This document shows, one piece after another, positions 47,727-55,076 of a DNA stretch of 64,000 nt. Every line of letters starts with the position of its first letter. Position 1 is the first letter of the stretch. The notes under the pieces were generated by a model. The model saw nothing but the letters and a program-made list of their open reading frames with translations. It was not told where the DNA came from and made no database searches. Source of the stretch: JBGUXS01 sp045118155. Its GTDB lineage: Bacteria > Pseudomonadota > Alphaproteobacteria > CAAHEQ01 > UBA3637. The position numbers and the translations under genes were made by a program. The stretch is taken from contig JBGUXS010000014.1 of assembly GCA_045118155.1 (NCBI GenBank), positions 24,900 through 88,899 on the forward strand, read 5' to 3'.

Positions 47727-48564
47727 ACTAAAACTAAAACGCTTGTGTCCAAATATGGTAACGATGACGGCGTTGTGTTTTGGGGTATCATCCCTGAATA
47801 TGGCTTATTGGGGACAATGGCAAATGGCCCTGACCTTTATTATTTTGGCGGGGATTTTTGACTTCTTAGATGGAAAAATCGCCCGTATGTTAGGGGTGGG
47901 ATCCCATTTTGGGGAAGAATTGGATTCGTTATCTGATTTTGTGAGTTTTGGGGTCGCGCCTGGTTTTTTAATGTATCAATGGACGTTGGATCAAGAAGCT
48001 AGAATTAATGTATTACAAAGTATCGCCATGCGTTCGGATACTGTCGGGATTTTACAAAATATTGGCATGCGGTCTGATGCCGTTGGCATATCGTGGGTTT
48101 TGGTCTTATTTATGGCCATGTGTTGCGCCATGCGTTTGGCCCGCTTTAACGCTATGATTGGAACGGAAACTCCCCCTTATTGGCGGCCCTTTTTTATGGG
48201 GGTGCCGGCACCGGCAGGGGCTGGGTTGGCGGTATGGCCGTTAATTTGTTCTTTGGCCACTGGGGGAAAAATTGAATTTTTCCGTTCGCCGATTTGTGTG
48301 GGGACGATGTTGGCTTTAAGTGGTTTGTTGATGGCCAGTAAGATTCCAACGATTTGTTTAAAACACTTGCACCTTAGTGAAGGAACAATCGCGAATATCC
48401 GTATCGCTTTGATGCTAGCGATTGCAGGGTTGGTATGGATGCCGTGGATTACGTTAAGTCTTGTGGGGTTGACCTATGTGGTCTGTATGCCCTTGGGGGT
48501 TATCTACTTCTTAAAGACCCGCCATACGTATTTGGTGGCACATCCTGCCCGTCGGAAAAAATAA
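47716..48564 (+). CDS. pssA: CDP-diacylglycerol--serine O-phosphatidyltransferase
   Basis: 282 residues, membrane protein that makes phosphatidylserine for Psd. The CDP-alcohol phosphotransferase motif is DFLDGKIARMLGVGSHFGEELDSLSD (Asp-x2-Asp-Gly-x2-Ala-Arg-x8-Gly-x3-Asp-x3-Asp pattern), near 54-80. An insert at about residues 100-125 contains a 13-residue segment twice in tandem (LQSIAMRSDTVGI / LQNIGMRSDAVGI). About eight hydrophobic segments. Overlaps psd, so the two are coupled. Confidence 0.93.
   Translation: MKDELKLKRLCPNMVTMTALCFGVSSLNMAYWGQWQMALTFIILAGIFDFLDGKIARMLGVGSHFGEELDSLSDFVSFGVAPGFLMYQWTLDQEARINVLQSIAMRSDTVGILQNIGMRSDAVGISWVLVLFMAMCCAMRLARFNAMIGTETPPYWRPFFMGVPAPAGAGLAVWPLICSLATGGKIEFFRSPICVGTMLALSGLLMASKIPTICLKHLHLSEGTIANIRIALMLAIAGLVWMPWITLSLVGLTYVVCMPLGVIYFLKTRHTYLVAHPARRKK
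48013..48090 (+). repeat. 39-bp tandem duplication inside pssA
   Basis: Two consecutive 13-codon units, 48013-48051 and 48052-48090, encoding LQSIAMRSDTVGI and LQNIGMRSDAVGI. The copies differ at several codon positions, mostly silent, so the duplication is not recent. Confidence 0.85.
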
Positions 48565-48576
48565 AAAATCATCTAT

Positions 48577-48610
48577 AAAAAAAGGGCTTTGAGTACAAGC
48601 CCTTTTTTTT
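48577..48610. terminator. Bidirectional terminator between pssA and bamE
   Basis: AAGGGCTT/AAGCCCTT stem with loop TGAGTAC, flanked by A7 and T8. Confidence 0.85.
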
Positions 48611-49049
48611 ATTGTCGTTGAATGCTATCACGCTGACCGGTATTATACTTCCCAAAATTGCCCATGATTTCGGCCAAGAATGATGGATCTGCATGTTGCG
48701 TTTGGGTCATATCTGGATCAAAGGAAACGGCTTTGGCGTCAGCTAAGGTTAAATGTGTTGTTTCCAATAACCTATCCTTTTTATCAAAGGTTAAGACATA
48801 GACATCCCGCTCAATTTCTTTATCTGGCATAAAACCTTGCCCTTTTTTGATATTGCGCGCATAGACCATAAAATGGGTTCCATCTTTTTCTTCAAAAGCC
48901 GGTGGCCCCAACATCCGTTGTACTTTTTGCAGGGAATCCCCCTTTTTTAAGGTATCAAAACGCTCGGTTAAGGGAAGTTCCCCACTCTGGGTGATACTAC
49001 AGCCCGCAAGGAAGCCCAAAAGGGCCAAACTAATGCTTAAATTTTTCAT
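48609..49049 (-). CDS. bamE: Outer-membrane assembly lipoprotein BamE-like
   Basis: 146 residues from ATG 49049 (MKNLSISLALLGFLAGC). Lipobox LAGC with Cys17 marks an outer-membrane lipoprotein. The SmpA/OmlA domain follows: RFDTLKKGDSLQKVQRMLGPPAF, MVYAR and VYVLTFDKKDRLLETTHLT. BamE stabilises the BAM complex. A start four codons upstream is possible, but a TTGTGA-N17-TATGAT promoter ends 7 nt before ATG 49049 and no ribosome-binding site exists, which points to a leaderless mRNA from this ATG. Confidence 0.85.
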   Translation of the reverse strand: MKNLSISLALLGFLAGCSITQSGELPLTERFDTLKKGDSLQKVQRMLGPPAFEEKDGTHFMVYARNIKKGQGFMPDKEIERDVYVLTFDKKDRLLETTHLTLADAKAVSFDPDMTQTQHADPSFLAEIMGNFGKYNTGQRDSIQRQ

Positions 49050-49056
49050 AGGCGAT

Positions 49057-49085
49057 ATCATAGGTTTTTTTTCGGGGAATCACAA
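49057..49085 (-). promoter_or_regulatory. Promoter of bamE giving a leaderless transcript
   Basis: On the minus strand, TTGTGA (49085-49080), a 17-bp spacer and TATGAT (49062-49057), then 7 nt to ATG 49049. Confidence 0.65.
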
Positions 49086-49143
49086 GCTTTTTTTTAGAAA
49101 AAACATTTTTTTACACTTTTTTAACTTTTTTTTAAAAAATCTA

Positions 49144-49172
49144 TTGACAAGTGGGATAAAAACGTGTAAAGT
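49144..49172 (+). promoter_or_regulatory. Promoter of the rpsM operon
   Basis: A perfect TTGACA (49144-49149), a 17-bp spacer and TAAAGT (49167-49172). Confidence 0.75.
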
Positions 49173-49233
49173 AAAACACTACTTTGATTTTTGAAGTTGT
49201 TTTTGTTTGTTTTATTGAAAATGGAGAAGAAAC

Positions 49234-49611
49234 TTGGCACGTATTGCAGGTGTTAACGTCCCAACGAATAAATTGGTTGTGATTGGGTTGACGTATATCT
49301 ATGGAATTGGTCGAAAAACGGCAGAAGAAATTTGTAAAAAGCTTGAAATTCCCGCGGATAAACGGGTGAACGAGCTTTCTGATGAAGAAACGCTGAAAAT
49401 TCGGGAACTTATTGACAGTTCGTATCACGTAGAAGGTGATTTGCGACGGGATATTTCCATGAACATCAAGCGGTTAATGGATTTGGGATGTTATCGGGGC
49501 TTGCGTCATCGGAAAAAATTGCCGGTGCGGGGGCAAAGAACGCATACAAACGCCCGGACAAGAAAAGGAAAGGCAGTTCCTATTGCCGGTAAGAAAAAAG
49601 CAACTAAATAG
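49234..49611 (+). CDS. rpsM: 30S ribosomal protein S13 (TTG start)
   Basis: 125 residues. [33 protein letters not shown] and the basic tail [30 protein letters not shown] are S13 hallmarks. The reading frame starts with TTG at 49234, which follows a GGAG ribosome-binding site by 9 nt; a nearby ATG at 49221 is out of frame. It is the first gene of an alpha-type operon rpsM-rpsK-rpoA-rplQ that has been separated from the spc genes. Confidence 0.95.
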   Translation: MARIAGVNVPTNKLVVIGLTYIYGIGRKTAEEICKKLEIPADKRVNELSDEETLKIRELIDSSYHVEGDLRRDISMNIKRLMDLGCYRGLRHRKKLPVRGQRTHTNARTRKGKAVPIAGKKKATK

Positions 49612-49639
49612 TTAGAACTATCAGGAAAAGGTTTTTGAC

Positions 49640-50035
49640 ATGGCAACGAAAAAAACGGTCGCACGAACGACTAAAAAAGAAAAAAAGAATATTTCTGTGG
49701 GGGTCGCCCATATTAATTCTACATTTAACAATACGATGATTACCATTACGGATACCCAAGGAAATGCCCTTTCATGGTCTTCTTGTGGGGCTAAAGGGTT
49801 TAAAGGGTCCAGAAAATCAACCCCGTATGCCGCTCAGGTGGCGGCAGATGATGCGGCGAAGAAAGCACAGGAACACGGGCTTAAAAGTGTAGATGTCATG
49901 GTCATGGGGCCAGGGTCTGGACGTGAATCCGCCCTTCGGGCTCTGCAAGTGGCAGGTTTAACCATTACATCTATCCAAGATGTAACGCCGATCCCTCATA
50001 ATGGTTGCCGTCCTAGAAAACGTCGGCGCGTTTAG
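49640..50035 (+). CDS. rpsK: 30S ribosomal protein S11
   Basis: 131 residues, full length. [45 protein letters not shown] and the C-terminal [16 protein letters not shown] are family marks. It forms part of the mRNA exit platform. Typical position between S13 and rpoA; RBS AGGAAAAGG. Confidence 0.98.
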   Translation: MATKKTVARTTKKEKKNISVGVAHINSTFNNTMITITDTQGNALSWSSCGAKGFKGSRKSTPYAAQVAADDAAKKAQEHGLKSVDVMVMGPGSGRESALRALQVAGLTITSIQDVTPIPHNGCRPRKRRRV

Positions 50036-50076
50036 TTTTTTTGATTTGAAAATTAACACTTTGGAAAGGGCTTCAT

Positions 50077-51090
50077 ATGATACAAAAGAATTGGCAAGAA
50101 CTTATTAAGCCGACCAGTTTGACGGTTAATCAAGAAACAAAGGGAATGCGGGCAACACTCGTTATTGAACCGCTGGAAAGGGGATTTGGGTTGACCCTGG
50201 GCAATGCGTTGCGCCGGGTTTTATTGTCTTCTTTGCAGGGGGGGGCTATTACGGCCATTAAGATTGAAGGGGTTTTACATGAATTTACTTCAATTCCTGG
50301 GGTTCGGGAAGATGTAACCGATATCATCTTGAATATTAAACAAATGGCGGTTCGGGTAGATAGCGAAACAACACAGCGTTTATTCTTAAAGGCCGAAGGT
50401 CCTTGTACAGTAACGGCTGGGATGATCGCGGAAAATCATGCTGTTGAAATTATGAATCCAGAACTTGAAATTTGTCATTTGGATGAAGGGGCTAAATTAG
50501 ATATGGAATTGTGGGCATCCACGGGGAAGGGGTATGTTCCGGCGGCCCAGAATCGTCCCGAAGATTGTCCGATTGGGCTTTTGCCGATTGATGCAATTTT
50601 TTCCCCAGTAAAATCGGTGATTTATTCGGTGGAAAATGCCCGGGTTGGTCAACAAACAGACTTGGATAAATTGTCCTTGACTGTGGAAACAAATGGGGTT
50701 GTCCTTCCAGAAGATGCGGTGGCTTTGGCGGCCCGTATTTTGCAAGAACAATTGAAACCCTTTATTAACTTTGAAGAACCAGAAGAGACACGGACAGATA
50801 GTAAAGCATCTGAATTACCCTTTAATCGGAATTTATTGCGCAAAGTTGATGAACTTGAATTATCGGTTCGTTCGGCCAATTGCTTAAAGAATGACAATAT
50901 CATTTATATTGGGGATTTAGTTCAAAAGACAGAATCTGAAATGCTCAGAACCCCGAACTTTGGGCGTAAGTCTTTGAATGAAATTCGTGAATTGCTCAGT
51001 GCGATGGATTTGCATTTAGGAATGCATATTGAAGCATGGCCACCAGAAAATATTGAGGCTTTGTCCGCTAGTTTAGAACGGGAAAGCTAA
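50077..51090 (+). CDS. rpoA: DNA-directed RNA polymerase subunit alpha
   Basis: 337 residues. N-terminal dimerisation domain with [40 protein letters not shown] and the C-terminal DNA-binding domain with [47 protein letters not shown]. The latter contacts UP elements and activators. Standard length, operon position and ribosome-binding site (GGAAAGGG). Confidence 0.98.
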   Translation: MIQKNWQELIKPTSLTVNQETKGMRATLVIEPLERGFGLTLGNALRRVLLSSLQGGAITAIKIEGVLHEFTSIPGVREDVTDIILNIKQMAVRVDSETTQRLFLKAEGPCTVTAGMIAENHAVEIMNPELEICHLDEGAKLDMELWASTGKGYVPAAQNRPEDCPIGLLPIDAIFSPVKSVIYSVENARVGQQTDLDKLSLTVETNGVVLPEDAVALAARILQEQLKPFINFEEPEETRTDSKASELPFNRNLLRKVDELELSVRSANCLKNDNIIYIGDLVQKTESEMLRTPNFGRKSLNEIRELLSAMDLHLGMHIEAWPPENIEALSASLERES

Positions 51091-51190
51091 AACCGTCGTG
51101 GGGGCACGGCGTCCGATTTTTACATAGAATGGAAAGTCGGTTTGTTGGATCCATCTTGACCTACAAGATACAGAAAGAAAGGAAGAAAAA

Positions 51191-51730
51191 ATGCGTCATG
51201 GGTTAAAACAAAAAAGTTTGAATAGAACGACTTCACATAGAAAAGCGTTATTTTCAAATATGTCAGTGGCTTTGGCCAAACACGAACAAATTAAAACAAC
51301 TTTACCAAAAGCAAAGGCCTTGCGTCCTGTCTTTGAAAAGCTTATTACAAAATCAAAAACAAATACGTTGCATATTCGGCGCCAATTGCTTGCTTTCTTA
51401 CGGGATGAAGTTATTGTAGAAAAGATGTTAGCTGTCTTAGGACCTCGGTACAAAGAACGTCAAGGCGGGTATGTGCGGATTTTAAAAGCAGGATTCAGAT
51501 TTGGGGATTGTGCCCCTATGGCGATTATGGAATTGGTGGATCGGGATGTAAAGGCAAAAGGGGCTGATGATAAAAAGCCGGTGGCCGAAGAAGTTCCCGA
51601 AGATAAAAAAGAAGACAAGAAAGAAACAAAAGCAACTAAGAAAGAACCAGCGAAGAAGGAAGTAAAAAAAGCAACCGAAAAGAAAGAAAAGACAGAAAAA
51701 GAAAAAACTGAAAAAAACGAGCAAAAATAA
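51191..51730 (+). CDS. rplQ: 50S ribosomal protein L17 with long Lys/Glu tail
   Basis: 179 residues. The first 118 are a normal L17 ([51 protein letters not shown]). The last 60 are low-complexity, mainly Lys, Glu, Asp and Thr ([27 protein letters not shown]), making the protein unusually long for bacteria (about 120-140). 100 bp separate it from rpoA, with a small hairpin ATCTTG/CAAGAT near 51153-51169. tRNA-Trp follows directly. Confidence 0.95.
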   Translation: MRHGLKQKSLNRTTSHRKALFSNMSVALAKHEQIKTTLPKAKALRPVFEKLITKSKTNTLHIRRQLLAFLRDEVIVEKMLAVLGPRYKERQGGYVRILKAGFRFGDCAPMAIMELVDRDVKAKGADDKKPVAEEVPEDKKEDKKETKATKKEPAKKEVKKATEKKEKTEKEKTEKNEQK

Positions 51731-51735
51731 TAAAA

Positions 51736-51811
51736 AGGGGTGTAGCTCAGTTGGTAGAGCGTCGGTCTCCAAAACCGAATGTCGTGGGTTCGATTCCTGC
51801 CGCCCCTGCCA
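51736..51811 (+). tRNA. tRNA-Trp (CCA)
   Basis: 76 nt. Acceptor AGGGGTG/CGCCCCT, discriminator G, D-arm GCTCAGTTGGTAGAGC, anticodon CCA at 51769-51771, T-arm GTGGGTTCGATTCCTGC, encoded CCA at 51809-51811. It lies between rplQ and secE, probably in one transcript with them; a tRNA-Trp beside secE-nusG is common. Confidence 0.98.
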
Positions 51812-51834
51812 ACTTTTAGAAAAGAGGCAAAAGC

Positions 51835-52023
51835 ATGAAAACAACGCCAGCACAGTTCGTTCGTCAAGTTAAGCAAGAAGTTGCTAAAATCACTTGGCCG
51901 TCTAGGAAGGAAACCCTTCAAGGGACACTTGTTGTTAGTGTGATGAGTATTATTATTGCGTTGTTCTTATTCGTGGTGGATTTAGTTTTTGCTGGGGTTG
52001 TTCGCTGGATTATAGGAGGTTAG
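51835..52023 (+). CDS. secE: Preprotein translocase subunit SecE
   Basis: 62 residues, the short one-helix form of SecE. The conserved cytoplasmic VKQEVAKITWPSRKETL is at 12-28, followed by one TM helix (about 31-58). It stabilises SecY. nusG starts 1 bp after its stop. Confidence 0.96.
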   Translation: MKTTPAQFVRQVKQEVAKITWPSRKETLQGTLVVSVMSIIIALFLFVVDLVFAGVVRWIIGG

Positions 52024-52024
52024 A

Positions 52025-52552
52025 ATGGCATTGAAATGGTATGTTGTGCATGTGTATTCCAGTTTTGAAAACAGGATTGCTGATTTTATCCGGCAACAGG
52101 CCGAAAAAGAAGGGGTGTCTGATAAAATTGCCGAAGTGATGGTGCCAAAAGAAAATATCGTCAGTGTCAAAAATGGGGCCAAAGTTGAATATGAACGTAA
52201 GTTTTTCCCAGGGTACGTTTTGGTGAAAATGGAAATGACGGATACGACGTGGCATTTGGTCAATGATATCGCCAAAGTGACGGGCTTTTTAGGGGGAAAA
52301 CACCCCACCCCGATCACAGATGCCGAAGCTGATCGGATCTTACATCAGGTCCAAGAAGGGGTTGAAAAGCCAAAATCCATGTTATCCTTTACGATTGGGG
52401 AACAAGTTAAAGTATGTGATGGTCCGTTTGCATCTTTTGTGGGAACCGTTGAAGAAGTAGATGTGGAAAAGGAACGTTTAAAAGTTTTAGTGTCCATTTT
52501 CGGTCGGGCAACACCGGTGGATTTGGACTATGTTCAAGTTAAAAAGGTTTAA
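52025..52552 (+). CDS. nusG: Transcription termination/antitermination factor NusG
   Basis: 175 residues. NGN domain: LKWYVVHVYSSFENRIADFI, RKFFPGYVLVKMEMTDTTWHLVNDIAKVTGFLGG. KOW domain: GEQVKVCDGPFASFVGTVEEVD. Couples RNA polymerase to the ribosome or Rho. Ribosome-binding site AGGAGG lies within the secE 3' end, and the two genes are coupled. Confidence 0.98.
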   Translation: MALKWYVVHVYSSFENRIADFIRQQAEKEGVSDKIAEVMVPKENIVSVKNGAKVEYERKFFPGYVLVKMEMTDTTWHLVNDIAKVTGFLGGKHPTPITDAEADRILHQVQEGVEKPKSMLSFTIGEQVKVCDGPFASFVGTVEEVDVEKERLKVLVSIFGRATPVDLDYVQVKKV

Positions 52553-52612
52553 AGGGGCAACTGATCCTCCCCTTTAAAACCTGTGTGGAAGGCGGCCATT
52601 GCCGGACCACGC
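52551..52612 (+). promoter_or_regulatory. Leader hairpins before rplK (candidate L1/L11 autoregulatory site)
   Basis: Two stems: AAAGGGG/CCCCTTT (52551-52575, large loop) and a hairpin GTGTGG...CCACGC (52583-52612) enclosing CGGC/GCCG with loop CATT. The second has the GTGGAAG...CCACG layout of known L11-operon leaders where L1 protein binds (known for other bacteria; inferred here). Confidence 0.5.
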
Positions 52613-52652
52613 GACTTCAAAAAGGATTAGGTTATGAAAAAAGAGGTTATAA

Positions 52653-53078
52653 ATGGCCAAAAAGATTATTGGATTTATTAAGTTGCAGATTCCTGCGGGA
52701 AAAGCAACGCCATCCCCCCCAGTTGGGCCGGCTTTAGGGCAACGGGGGTTGAATATTATGGAATTTTGTAAGGCATTTAATGCGAAAACACAAAAAGAAG
52801 AACCAGGGATTCCTATTCCTGTGATTATCACGGCCTATGCCGATAGAACGTTTTCGTTCACAACCAAAATGCCACCGGTTAGTTTCTATTTAAAGAAAGC
52901 GGCAAATTTAAAGAGTGCTTCTAAAGAACCAGGGCGGAAGAAAATCGCTGCGGTCACAAAGGCACAGATCAAAGAAATTGCCGAAAAGAAAATGGCCGAT
53001 ATGAATTGTTATACCGTGGAAGCCGCGATGGAAATGATCGCTGGGCAAGCCCGTTCAATGGGGATAGAGGTGAAATAA
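52653..53078 (+). CDS. rplK: 50S ribosomal protein L11
   Basis: 141 residues, standard. [42 protein letters not shown] and the C-terminal [21 protein letters not shown]. Part of the GTPase-associated centre. The stop overlaps the rplA start (TAATG). Confidence 0.98.
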   Translation: MAKKIIGFIKLQIPAGKATPSPPVGPALGQRGLNIMEFCKAFNAKTQKEEPGIPIPVIITAYADRTFSFTTKMPPVSFYLKKAANLKSASKEPGRKKIAAVTKAQIKEIAEKKMADMNCYTVEAAMEMIAGQARSMGIEVK

Positions 53079-53770
53079 TGACATACGGAAAAAGATTAAA
53101 AACCGCTTATGCGGGTGTTGAAAAAAGCAAACTCTATTCTTTAGAAGAAGCCATTCAATTATTAAAGGCTAATGCGAAGGCCAAATTTGACGAAACCGTG
53201 GATATTGCGGTGCAGCTTGGGGTTGACCCAAAGCAATCTGATCAAATGGTACGGGGGGCTGTGTCCTTGCCGGCGGGGATCGGAAAAACGTTGCGTGTCG
53301 CGGTGTTTGCTAAAGGCCCCAAAGCCGAAGAAGCCAAAAAAGCTGGTGCCGATATTATTGTTGATGAACAAGTTGAACAAGATATCGTGGCTGGTAAAAT
53401 TAATTTTGACCGCTTAATTGCGACCCCGGATATGATGGGAACGGTTGGGAAATATGGGAAGATTTTAGGGCCTAGGGGCTTGATGCCAAACCCGAAATTG
53501 GGAACGGTGACCTTAGAAATTACCGAAGCCGTTAAAGCCGCTAAGGCGGGACGTGTTCAATTTAAAGTAGATCAAACTGGGATTGCCCATGCTGGTATCG
53601 GTAAGGTCAGCTTTTCTGACAAAGATTTGCAAGAAAATGCCATTGCCTTTGTGAAGGCCCTTATTGCGGCAAAACCAGCGGCCTCTAAAGGGGTCTATTT
53701 GCGGAAAATTGCCTTAAGCACGACGCAAGGGATTGGGGTTAAAGTTATCCCCGTCACGGCGGGCGCGTAA
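53078..53770 (+). CDS. rplA: 50S ribosomal protein L1
   Basis: 230 residues from ATG 53078, overlapping the rplK stop by one base; longer in-frame versions start inside rplK. LGVDPKQSDQMVRGAVSLPAGIGK, TPDMMGTVGKYGKILGPRGLMPNPKLGTVT and the C-terminal KGVYLRKIALSTTQGIGVKV are conserved. L1 forms the L1 stalk and is the usual repressor of its own operon. Confidence 0.98.
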   Translation: MTYGKRLKTAYAGVEKSKLYSLEEAIQLLKANAKAKFDETVDIAVQLGVDPKQSDQMVRGAVSLPAGIGKTLRVAVFAKGPKAEEAKKAGADIIVDEQVEQDIVAGKINFDRLIATPDMMGTVGKYGKILGPRGLMPNPKLGTVTLEITEAVKAAKAGRVQFKVDQTGIAHAGIGKVSFSDKDLQENAIAFVKALIAAKPAASKGVYLRKIALSTTQGIGVKVIPVTAGA

Positions 53771-53774
53771 AAAG

Positions 53775-54056
53775 GTAATGGGCGGGGACTTTGGTATAAA
53801 GTTCCCGTCAACCTGTCCAAGACTGTGGGTATGTGCCACGGGGCACGTTTAAGGGGAAGCATCTCGCCCGCACAGACAGAAAAAGCTTATTCTTCTGTTT
53901 AAAGGATGGAAGACAGCCGATTCTGGACAGGAAAACAGGGGTTCTTATAAGAACCATTAGGGTCAAAACCTGAAATGGATTGAATTATAGGAACTAGGTG
54001 TGTCAACAAAAAGGGTGTGAATTCATCCTTTAAACAGAAGAAGGAAAGGAAGTTAA
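53775..54056 (+). promoter_or_regulatory. L10 (rplJ) leader RNA with long-range inverted repeat
   Basis: 286 bp between rplA and rplJ. The 5' part folds as an L10 leader: closing stem CCTGTCCA (53812-53819) with TGGACAGG (53924-53931), enclosing a kink-turn-type GACTGTGGGTATGTGCC region. TTCTTCTGTTTAAAGGATG (53890-53908), inside that domain, is exactly complementary over 19 nt to CATCCTTTAAACAGAAGAA (54024-54042), which directly precedes and touches the rplJ ribosome-binding site. The two folds exclude each other, which gives a plausible switch: L10 binding could free or trap the start region. L10 leader autoregulation is established in other bacteria; the long repeat here is new to me. Confidence 0.75.
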
Positions 54057-54548
54057 GTGAAGAAGGAAGAAAAAAAGCAACTTATTTCCGATCTGAATGC
54101 GGTTTTTGCAAAATCGGCATTGGTGGTTGTTTCCCATAACTTGGGGATGACCATGGCAGATGTGTCGCAATTGCGGAGTGCTGTTCGGGCGGATGGAGCT
54201 TCTTATAAAGTTGCGAAAAACCGTTTAACGAAACTTGCTTTAGCCGGAACGCCGTGTGAAGGACTTGCCGATATGATGAAAGGGCCAACAACTTTGGCTT
54301 ATTCGGAAGATCCTATTGCGGCGGCGCGGGCGGTCGTTAAAATGGCAAAAACAAATGAAAAATTGCAGGTCTTAGGTGGTATTATGAACGGCCAAGTTGT
54401 GGACAAAGCCAAAATTGAAGAATTGGCAAGTCTCCCCTCTTTGGACGAATTGCGTGGCAAGTTGGTGGGCTTGTTGGTGGCACCGGCCGGAAAGGTGGCC
54501 CGTGTCTTCAAAGCTTATGCCGACAAAGCACAACCTGCAGAACAATAA
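54057..54548 (+). CDS. rplJ: 50S ribosomal protein L10 (GTG start)
   Basis: 163 residues; start codon GTG at 54057 after AAGGAAAGGAAG. KKEEKKQLISDLNAVFAKSALVVVSHNLGMT, SYKVAKNRLTKLAL and the C-terminal helix that holds L7/L12 dimers. L10 with L12 represses this operon through the leader. Confidence 0.97.
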   Translation: MKKEEKKQLISDLNAVFAKSALVVVSHNLGMTMADVSQLRSAVRADGASYKVAKNRLTKLALAGTPCEGLADMMKGPTTLAYSEDPIAAARAVVKMAKTNEKLQVLGGIMNGQVVDKAKIEELASLPSLDELRGKLVGLLVAPAGKVARVFKAYADKAQPAEQ

Positions 54549-54572
54549 CTTTTTTAACTAACGGAGAATAAA

Positions 54573-54944
54573 ATGACTGATTTAAATAAACTTGTTGAAG
54601 AATTATCAACATTAACTGTATTAGAAGCTTCTGAATTATCTAAGATGCTTGAAGAAAAATGGGGCGTTTCTGCCGCTGCACCGGTTGCCGTGATGGGGGC
54701 TGCTGGGGCTGGGGCTGCTGCTGCCGAAGAAAAAACCGAATTTGACGTGATTTTGGCCGATGCGGGTGCAAACAAAATTAACGTGATTAAAGAAGTTCGG
54801 ACAATCACGGGCTTAGGGTTAAAAGAAGCCAAAGATTTAGTTGAAGGGGCCCCGAAAGAATTGAAGAAGGGTGTTTCTAAAGACGAAGCTGAAAAATTAA
54901 AGAAACAACTTGAAGCAGCTGGTGCCAAAGTTGAATTAAAATAG
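54573..54944 (+). CDS. rplL: 50S ribosomal protein L7/L12
   Basis: 123 residues. N-terminal dimer domain [29 protein letters not shown], an Ala-rich hinge and the C-terminal domain [46 protein letters not shown]. Recruits translation factors. Ribosome-binding site ACGGAGAA. Confidence 0.98.
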   Translation: MTDLNKLVEELSTLTVLEASELSKMLEEKWGVSAAAPVAVMGAAGAGAAAAEEKTEFDVILADAGANKINVIKEVRTITGLGLKEAKDLVEGAPKELKKGVSKDEAEKLKKQLEAAGAKVELK

Positions 54945-54960
54945 GCTGAAAAAGATGCTT

Positions 54961-55001
54961 TTTGTGGGTTCGCCCCTATTGTTTTAGGGGCAACCCACAA
55001 A
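54961..55001 (+). other. Strong hairpin between rplL and rpoB
   Basis: Stem TTTGTGGGTT + GCCCCTA with TAGGGGC + AACCCACAAA, loop TTGTTT, one bulged C; 17 bp in total. No T-run follows. The position is that of the E. coli attenuator/RNase III site between rplL and rpoB, so partial attenuation or processing is likely (inference). The rest of 55002-55076 holds only the rpoB leader. Confidence 0.7.
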
Positions 55002-55076
55002 GGCGTTTAAAAAAAGGGGGCCGACCTTAGATACTTCGGCCAAAGCGTGTATCAATTTTTTTAGGGGATGTTTTAG

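Noticed and set aside
51460..51921. Minus-strand ORFs across rplQ and tRNA-Trp
   Set aside because: They are Phe/Ser-rich mirror images of the Lys/Glu tail and cross a tRNA gene.
54961..55001. Full terminator between rplL and rpoB
   Set aside because: No T-run, and rpoB needs transcription from upstream. More likely an attenuator or processing site.
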